Shown: positions 9,242 to 14,214 of the stretch, one piece after another | Layout: every line of letters starts with the position of its first letter | How positions within the stretch are numbered: position 1 is the first letter of the stretch | DNA from: Termitomyces sp. T153 | Taxonomy: Eukaryota > Basidiomycota > Agaricomycetes > Agaricales > Lyophyllaceae | NCBI GenBank assembly: GCA_018296165.2 | Contig: JACKQL020000290.1 | Location: 1-14,214 of the forward strand | Direction: 5' to 3' | DNA length: 14,214 bases | The notes under the pieces: model-generated | What the model saw: only the letters and a program-made list of their open reading frames with translations | Database searches by the model: none | What the model was told of the DNA's origin: nothing | Position numbers and translations under genes: made by a program

Positions 9242-9283
9242 GCAACTGCGAATAAAATGTCCCTGCTCACCACATAGGATGCA
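9242..9283 (-). other. Gag CCHC zinc knuckle
   Basis: The minus strand encodes CILCGEQGHFIRSC, a perfect CX2CX4HX4C nucleocapsid finger, in the Gag frame just beyond the TGA at 9332. It binds element RNA in related Gag proteins. It sits in the short frame between that stop and the Gag terminus. Confidence 0.95.
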
Positions 9284-11294
9284 CGCGCCCTCCTTCCGTC
9301 GTTTCTCCTGCGTTTCTTCCAGCACGTCGATTCACTGACTGTCCTGGATCCTGTTTGCGCATAGGGCTTCCTGATTGTCGGCGGGGTCCGGGATGTCATC
9401 ACGATCGTCGGGGTTGGTATCCAGAGGTACTAGGGTGTCGTGGAGGTCGGCGGCGTTGAGCTGGGTGGGTGGTCGCTGCCCCAGGGGTCGGTTGGTGTTG
9501 GGGACTCCTCGGCCCAGAGGAAAGTGGAGTGCGGGGTTAGCAGGGTTAGCGGGGATTGAGGATCGGATGCCATTGGTTACTCTGGCCTGCCAGTTGGTGT
9601 TACCGGAGGTGTTCCAAGAGGTCCGGGGCGCCGTGTTTTCACTGTGGTCTTCCCAGTAATGTTGGTCAACTTGGGTAACGAGCGCCTTGTACCCATCGTA
9701 GGTGGTTTGTTTGGGCGTGAGGCGGAGGACGTCCTTGATCCGTTGGGGTAGGGCACGACGGAGGGCAAACAGGAGGGCGTTGTAATTCCAGCTGGTCTTG
9801 TAGGCCTCTTGTTCAAATTGTACGATAAAGGTCGTGAAGCGTTTGTTGTTGTGCATTCAGAGGTTGAAGAGATTTTCCTCCATCTCTGCTACAGTGTCAA
9901 AGACGCCAAACTTACTTGAGAACTCTTGGGTGAAAGCAAGCCAATTGGAGAGTACGGGATTGTTTGGGTTGAACCGGAGTAGTGCGGTGTAGTGGTCGAA
10001 GGCGATGCCCTGTAAGTATGACATGGCAAAGGCTACTCATGAGCTCTCAAGCTGAAAAGTGATGGGCTTAGCTTGGAACATAGTTAAACACTGGGTCAGG
10101 AAGATTCGCCACTTCCAAGGGTCGTGGCCGGTGAAGGGTTTGGGCTTCTGGATGTTGAGCTTACCCTCCCGGGCCAGTGTGTCATGGGTATCGTCCTGTG
10201 AATTTTGAGTTTGAGGTGGGGGTCCAGCGTTGTAGTAGTAGTAGTAGTGATTTCCGTTTCCGTGCTGGGGGGGAAAGTTGTCCATCGCCAGGCCCCATCC
10301 TCCCAGGGGTCCGCCATTGGGTGGTCCTCCACTGGGGTTTTGACCCACGCTACCCAGGGTGGGTCCTGGGGCCCATCAAGGGGGAGGAGGTCCTCCAGAG
10401 TTTGGGGGTCTGAAATAGTTGGCGTCGGTGGGGGGATTAGGCATCGGGGCGGGTGGGGGGCAAGAGGGGTTGGTGGAAAAAGGGGGTCAGGGCGCCCTGG
10501 GGCCCATGGGCTGTTGCGGGGGAACTGGGGCGTTGGGATGGGGCGGAGGGGCATTGCTACGAGGGGCGCAGAGATCAAAGTGGGGGGGTCAGTCTCGTTG
10601 AGGCCCATTGCACGGGGCATGTTCGTCAGCGGGGTTGCCCGGCTCGTCAATATAGGAGAGGGTCCTGTTGTCATCGTCGACGCGTAGGGGCGGTTGTTGG
10701 GAATGGAGTTCAGGGGCGGCAGGTTGGTCCCAGGTTTGGAAGGTGCTGGGCATGGAGCTGGCCCAGGGCCGGGCAGAGAGAGCCAAGGTGTGGGCAGCAG
10801 GTTGGTCAAACAACCCCTCCATGGGGTTGAGGTTCCTCAAGATGCTGGAGGCTGCATTGAGTTCTTCCTGCTGATGGGGAACGGAAGATGGGGCTTTGTT
10901 TCGTGTCCTGACAGGTTCCTCGCATTGCATGTGGAAGGAGCGGGCAGGATCCAGAGGGTCTTCGAAGGGGTGGGGGTTCGGGCTAGTGTGGATTTCTTTG
11001 ACCAAGGCGCGGAGCTCGTTCTGTAAGTTGTCATCGATGCCCAGGGTGCCTTGCGTATTCTCCGGGAGGTTCCCTTGCAGGTAGCGTTTGTGGAAGTCAA
11101 GGAGTCGATCCACCCAGACCTCCGGAGTTGTGGAGGCGTCGGGGTAGCCTAGGTTGGTGAGGAGGGTGCGGGTACACCTTGCGAATTCCGTGGGAGACAG
11201 GTGGAGGAAGCAGAGGACTTCATCGCATTGCTGGGCGTAGGCTTCAACCCTTTGCTGCCTAGGAGAAGGAGGGGTTTGAGCGGCAAACGGTGGG

Positions 11295-11446
11295 CGGGGG
11301 GGGGAATAGTTATCTGTGGCCTCTGGAGGGACTGGGGCTGCAGCGGGGATTGGGTACGCATAGTAATGGGCGGGGGGGGGAATAGTTATCCGTGGCCTCC
11401 AGAGGGACTGGGGCTGCAGCGGGGATTGGGTACGCATAGTAATGGG
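11295..11446 (-). repeat. 76-bp tandem duplication in gag
   Basis: Copies at 11295-11370 and 11371-11446 differ at three positions, all transitions. Each encodes HYYAYPIPAAAPVP followed by EATDNYSPPRP, but in different frames because 76 is not a multiple of three. Each copy has a nine-G run after the starting C. Confidence 0.95.
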
Positions 11447-11757
11447 CGGGAAGGAGGTAGGTGGGGTTGGGGAGTGCTGCGGAGTATCCTCTGGGGTTGA
11501 TACGGGGGTTGTTGCCATTGGTGTGGAATGTGGGAGGGCGGCACCAGCCCAGGGGTATTCCCTGGCTGATGGAGGGGGCATAGAACGCCTGGTTGGGGTC
11601 AGGGGTCCAGTGACGGGGCACGTATTGGTCTGCAAAGGGACCCAGGTAGAATGGAGCGTAGGAATTTTCCAGTAGGGGCCAGCCATAGGCGTCGGTTGGG
11701 TAACTGACGGGGTTGTACGTGGGGTTAAATGCAGACATTGAGAACGGGGTAAGGGGG

Positions 11758-11770
11758 AGTCTTGATATTA
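11758..11770 (-). promoter_or_regulatory. Primer binding site, self-priming type
   Basis: On the minus strand, TAATATCAAGACT follows the 5' LTR with no gap. It has no TGG start, as a tRNA-primed site would. It is complementary over all 13 bases to the predicted transcript start (12335-12323), and pairing stops on both sides. This matches Tf1/sushi-type self-priming. Confidence 0.8.
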
Positions 11771-12322
11771 TGTCAGGTTCCACTGACAACAGGGGCTCAG
11801 TACACTGGCGAGTCCTTACTAGGCGGACGCAATGTCCTGCGCTTATAACCAGGCGTCCGGAGTTGGAGCGGAGGTGGGAAAAGCTTGCAAGGGGGTCCCT
11901 ATGGAGAGCGGCCTGAGTAAGTCCTGAATGGTCCAAAGGAGTCTAAGACCAAAGGTACTGGTCATTGACCCAGGGCGGGTGTCAGGGCTAGTTTGTGGGC
12001 ACGCAAATAGATTGCGGGGTAAGTGGAGGCTTCTCGGGTGATGGGGGTGGGGTTGGAGCTGGATTGGGGATTACCAGGGCTTGATGGGTTCCGGGGCCAA
12101 GCGGGTAGCGAGGTTTGGAGTTGTCGTAAGAATGTTCAGGTCGTGGCACATGCGCGGAGTTCGTACTGACGTAGGGAGCAAGGGAAACTTAGAGGAACAA
12201 AGGAAATATGTACAGTCAAGACAAGACGGAGACAAGACGAGACTGAGAAAAAGGATAGATTCAAAACTTAAGAACAGGAATAGAGACGAGACGAGAGACA
12301 AAACATAGGAAACTGGTAAATG

Positions 12323-12335
12323 TAATATCAAGACT
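12323..12335 (-). promoter_or_regulatory. Predicted transcription start / self-primer (5' LTR copy)
   Basis: The minus strand reads AGTCTTGATATTA, beginning 32 nt after the start of the TATA box, which is the usual distance for a start site. It is exactly complementary to the primer binding site at 11758-11770. Confidence 0.78.
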
Positions 12336-12360
12336 AAAGTTCGAGGAGTTATTCTACGAC

Positions 12361-12367
12361 TTATATA
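12361..12367 (-). promoter_or_regulatory. LTR TATA box (5' LTR copy)
   Basis: TATATAA on the minus strand. The bases between it and the start site are nearly identical in the two LTRs, although the LTRs differ by about 12% overall. Confidence 0.75.
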
Positions 12368-12761
12368 CCGACTACTGGGTACCTCGGAGGGCGGTGGATA
12401 TGGTGGTGGGGGTCGACAGAGCTGTGCAGAGTCGACGGGTGTCGGGTACAATCCAAGGTCAGGCTGCGGCAGTATTCTGATGGGATCAGTTGGGGGCACA
12501 GCCGCTCCGGGGACATTGTGATACTCCAGGACAGGTCAGGTAAACTAGGGTAGGGGGTCGGGGATGTATGACGTGGCCAGGAATGGTGGGGGGAGGTTTC
12601 AGGGGGGTGTTGATGGTTACGGAGAGGGAGTTGCCGTTGGGGTTTGCCAGAGAAGCGTCGGAGTTATCCAGTGTGGGCGCGAAAGTGTGGGTGGAGTTCA
12701 GGGGAGTTAGACAAGAAATTGGGAGGGGTTGGGAGCAGTGTCTAGGGAGTGGGTCATGACA

Positions 12762-13752
12762 GGTTCAGCATTGAAAGTATGAATTCTTATAGTTTTACAG
12801 TAATCAGTTCCTATACCTTGGAGTCAACTTACTCCTGATCATCTCCAACTTTTCCTGCTCTCAATAAATATTTGACTACAGTATGACAGCCTCTGAGAAA
12901 AGAATGGTGGGAATAATTTATTATGCTACTATTGGTGCTTTGAGATGGAAAAAGTTTCAGAAGACAGTATTAATCTAGAATGTGTAAAGTTGATAGTCTT
13001 CTGTTAAGGGACTGGAATAGGAGGTTTTTTGCTCAGTACTATGACATATATCTATGTTTGAATAGACTGGATTGCTACTAGCTGTAGGCTACATCCTGTT
13101 TCTGAGGATCCACAGAGTTTTTGATTTGAAGATGTATGGTTTGTGATTAGATGATTGTATAGTCAGATATATCAAGTTGAAGACAACATATAAGTGATGT
13201 CAAAGGTCTGATTGCTAAGTATTAGTACCATTTAGTGATACCATAAATGAGATTGTAGATATCTCATTACTCAGACTGCTTTCCCTAATTTGTTTCTCTT
13301 TAGTATATTTTGGTGTCCAAAAATTGTCCAACATGCTCTTCAAAGTGTATGAGTAATAAGGGGATAAAAGGTGGAGGAAACTTTGATTGATCAATAATTC
13401 TAAATGTTCAAGTATATTATAGATGATCTATTAATGATAATCACTTGCAAGAGTTGGAATATTGAAAATCTAACCAAGCAAAGTGAGGTTTGGTCTGGAT
13501 TTCAGCATTATGTTAAAAATAATGGAATACTTATTTAAGGAAAGTTCATTTGACTGAGTGAAATATAATTGAAATCATAGTAAAGACTTATGTTTACTGA
13601 CATTGACAATGACAGGACTATCAACAAATTGATTTAAAAAAGAAAGATCAAAGTCAGCATAGTGAAAGAGATGAGTGAGAAAGCCCATTAATATGACAAT
13701 CTTGAATACTTTATTGAGGAACACTTATCAATAACATGAAAGACAAACTGAG
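12762..13752. other. AT-rich flank, no gene recognised
   Basis: No open frame, RNA gene or LTR stands out. One isolated, diverged unit of the minisatellite further right lies at about 13463-13512 (AAAATCTAACCAAGCAAAG, then a TGAGGTTTGGTCTGG match). The first bases after the LTR (GGTTCAGCA) resemble the LTR start by chance or by descent. Confidence 0.45.
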
Positions 13753-14094
13753 GTTTAACCAAACAAAGTGAGGTTGGGTCTGGGAATTAGCATTGAGTTT
13801 GAAATACAAAGACCTAACCAAACAAAACAAGGTTGGGTCTGGGAATTAGCATTGAGTTTGAAATACAAGGACCTAACCAAACAAAGTGAGGTTGGGTCTG
13901 GGAATTAGCTTTAAGTTTGAAATACAAAGACCTGACCAAATGAAGTGAGGTTGGGTCTGGGACTTAGCATTAAGTTTGAAATACAAGGACCTAACTGAAT
14001 GAAGTGAGGTTGGGTCTGGGATGAAGCATTGAGTAGAATATTGAGGATCTAACTGAACAAAGTGAGGTTGGGTCTGGGATGAAGCAAGAGCTAC
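13753..14094. repeat. Minisatellite, 59-bp unit, about six copies
   Basis: Units begin at about 13753, 13812, 13871, 13930, 13989 and 14047. The core is AACCAAACAAAGTGAGG followed by TTGGGTCTGGGAATTAGC. Spacing is 59, 59, 59, 59 and 58 bases, and the last unit is cut off where a hairpin starts. Divergence increases to the right. A minus-strand open frame across it (13873-14127) only reflects the repeat. Confidence 0.95.
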
Positions 14095-14125
14095 AGGCCC
14101 GTGCCGAAGGCACGGGGCGTAGCTC
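14088..14125. other. Strong hairpin with nested stems
   Basis: Outer stem GAGCTAC/GTAGCTC (7 bp) and inner stem GCCCGTGCC/GGCACGGG-C (9 bp with one bulged G) enclose a GAA loop. GC-rich in AT-rich surroundings, it abuts the end of the minisatellite. It could be a transposon terminus (Helitron-like or MITE) or the head of a short element that continues out of the window. Confidence 0.6.
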
Positions 14126-14214
14126 ATATAGGATACATGCTAAGCAGCAAGCCAGGCCGCTGGCAGCTGATAGTCAGCAATTAGACCACATGACCATTCG
14201 AAACCCGGTCCCCA
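14119..14214 (+). other. Possible tRNA-derived (SINE-like) sequence, cut by the window edge
   Basis: TAGCTCATATAGG (14120-14132) resembles a pol III A box and CATTCGAAACC (14195-14205) matches 8 of 11 B-box positions, about 75 bases apart. The arms do not fold as a proper tRNA. Low confidence. Confidence 0.2.

Larger units (their letters stand above)
9152..11738 (-). pseudogene. gag: Gag polyprotein with long N-terminal extension (frame-shifted, six TGA stops)
   Basis: The minus-strand ATG at 11738-11736 begins MSAFNPTYNP, 19 nt after the primer binding site. The N-terminal part is rich in Pro, Tyr and Asn. A 76-bp duplication (11295-11446) then shifts the frame, after which a region about 11190-10880 looks folded (CDEVLCFLHLSPTEFARC, EVWVDRLLDFHKRYLQG). 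A long Pro-rich linker follows. The capsid-type domain spans about 10150-9660 (KPFTGHDPWKWRIFLTQC, FDHYTALLRFNPNN, LRRALPQRIKDVLRL). A CCHC knuckle lies near the end. A GTA run at 10232-10246 encodes five tyrosines. In-frame TGAs lie at 10589, 10487, 10376, 10037, 9857 and 9332 (low coordinate of each codon); the reading sense continues across every one. Without the duplication the frame would be about 836 codons, long for a fungal Gypsy Gag. It would form the virus-like particle and bind RNA. Confidence 0.9.
1880..12761 (-). mobile_element. Ty3/Gypsy chromovirus LTR retrotransposon, degenerate
   Basis: A 10,882-bp element bounded by two direct LTRs that start TGTCA and end TGACA. Domain order on the minus strand is Gag, protease, reverse transcriptase, RNase H, integrase, chromodomain, which defines a Ty3/Gypsy chromovirus. 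It is GC-rich against AT-rich flanks. The primer binding site abuts the 5' LTR and a polypurine tract abuts the 3' LTR. Unusual parts are the size of Gag, a duplicated protease domain and a spliced gene in antisense between pol and the 3' LTR. The copy cannot be autonomous as it stands: it has nine in-frame stops and a frame-shifting duplication. The five bases outside each end differ (GCTAG left, GGTTC right), so the target-site duplication is lost or the ends come from different insertions. Confidence 0.97.
11771..12761 (-). repeat. 5' LTR (991 bp), element promoter
   Basis: Direct repeat of 1880-2878, beginning TGTCAGGTTC and ending TCATGACA on the plus strand. It should drive gag-pol from its TATA box. 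Many CG pairs of the left LTR are CA or TG here (for example in the GAGACGAGAC tract), though changes in the other direction also occur. The first 18 bases form an inverted repeat, TGTCAG...CTGACA, also seen in the left LTR. Confidence 0.96.

Noticed and set aside
10205..10687. Plus-strand Gly/Val-rich open frames
   Set aside because: Complement of the Pro-rich linker of Gag; low-complexity GC-rich sequence keeps several frames open.
10096..10809. Minus-strand Pro/Thr-rich open frame of 237 codons
   Set aside because: Alternate frame of Gag; the true frame continues across TGAs and links to the capsid domain.
13753..14094. CRISPR array
   Set aside because: Units are head-to-tail 59-bp repeats with no unique spacers, in a eukaryotic context.
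13873..14127. Minus-strand open frame of 84 codons
   Set aside because: Repeated peptide produced by the 59-bp minisatellite; not a gene.
14119..14214. Intact tRNA gene
   Set aside because: T-arm and acceptor stem do not pair properly; kept only as a low-confidence SINE-like sequence.

Overview
The window is a fungal, most likely basidiomycete, genomic segment. This is inferred from three things: a chromodomain-bearing Ty3/Gypsy retrotransposon of fungal type, a short intron with fungal-type signals (GTGAGT, CTGAC, CAG), and TGA-dominated decay pointing to CpG mutation. AT-rich flanks (1-1879 and 12762-14214) carry no gene I can name. They surround a GC-rich 10.9-kb LTR retrotransposon (1880-12761) that lies entirely on the minus strand, so it reads from right to left.

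Layout of the element in its own 5'-to-3' direction. The 5' LTR is 11771-12761 (991 bp). The primer binding site is 11758-11770. A very long Gag follows (11738-9152): a Pro/Tyr-rich N-terminus, a second extension, a capsid-type domain and a CCHC zinc knuckle. Pol (9185-5001) overlaps Gag in the -1 frame and encodes two tandem retropepsin-like domains, reverse transcriptase, RNase H, an HHCC/DDE integrase, a GPF/Y module and a chromodomain. Next comes a 2.1-kb region holding an extra gene in the opposite (plus) orientation (3092-4770), then a polypurine tract (2879-2889) and the 3' LTR (1880-2878, 999 bp). The primer binding site is complementary over 13 nt to the predicted 5' end of the element's own transcript, so the element appears to self-prime, as Tf1/sushi-group elements do.

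The copy is degenerate. Gag carries a 76-bp tandem duplication that shifts the frame and six in-frame TGA codons. Pol carries two TGA and one TAG. The LTRs differ by about 12% by eye, and no target-site duplication flanks the element. Almost all stops are TGA, and several conserved arginines are Cys or His, which fits CpG-driven decay.

The most interesting parts are the antisense gene (spliced, Zn-cluster-like cysteines, nuclear localisation signal, coiled coil) with a perfect 18-bp palindrome upstream, the duplicated protease domain, and the self-priming arrangement. The right flank holds a 59-bp minisatellite that runs into a strong hairpin. The left flank holds a second fragment of an LTR end and a possible remnant of another LTR element.
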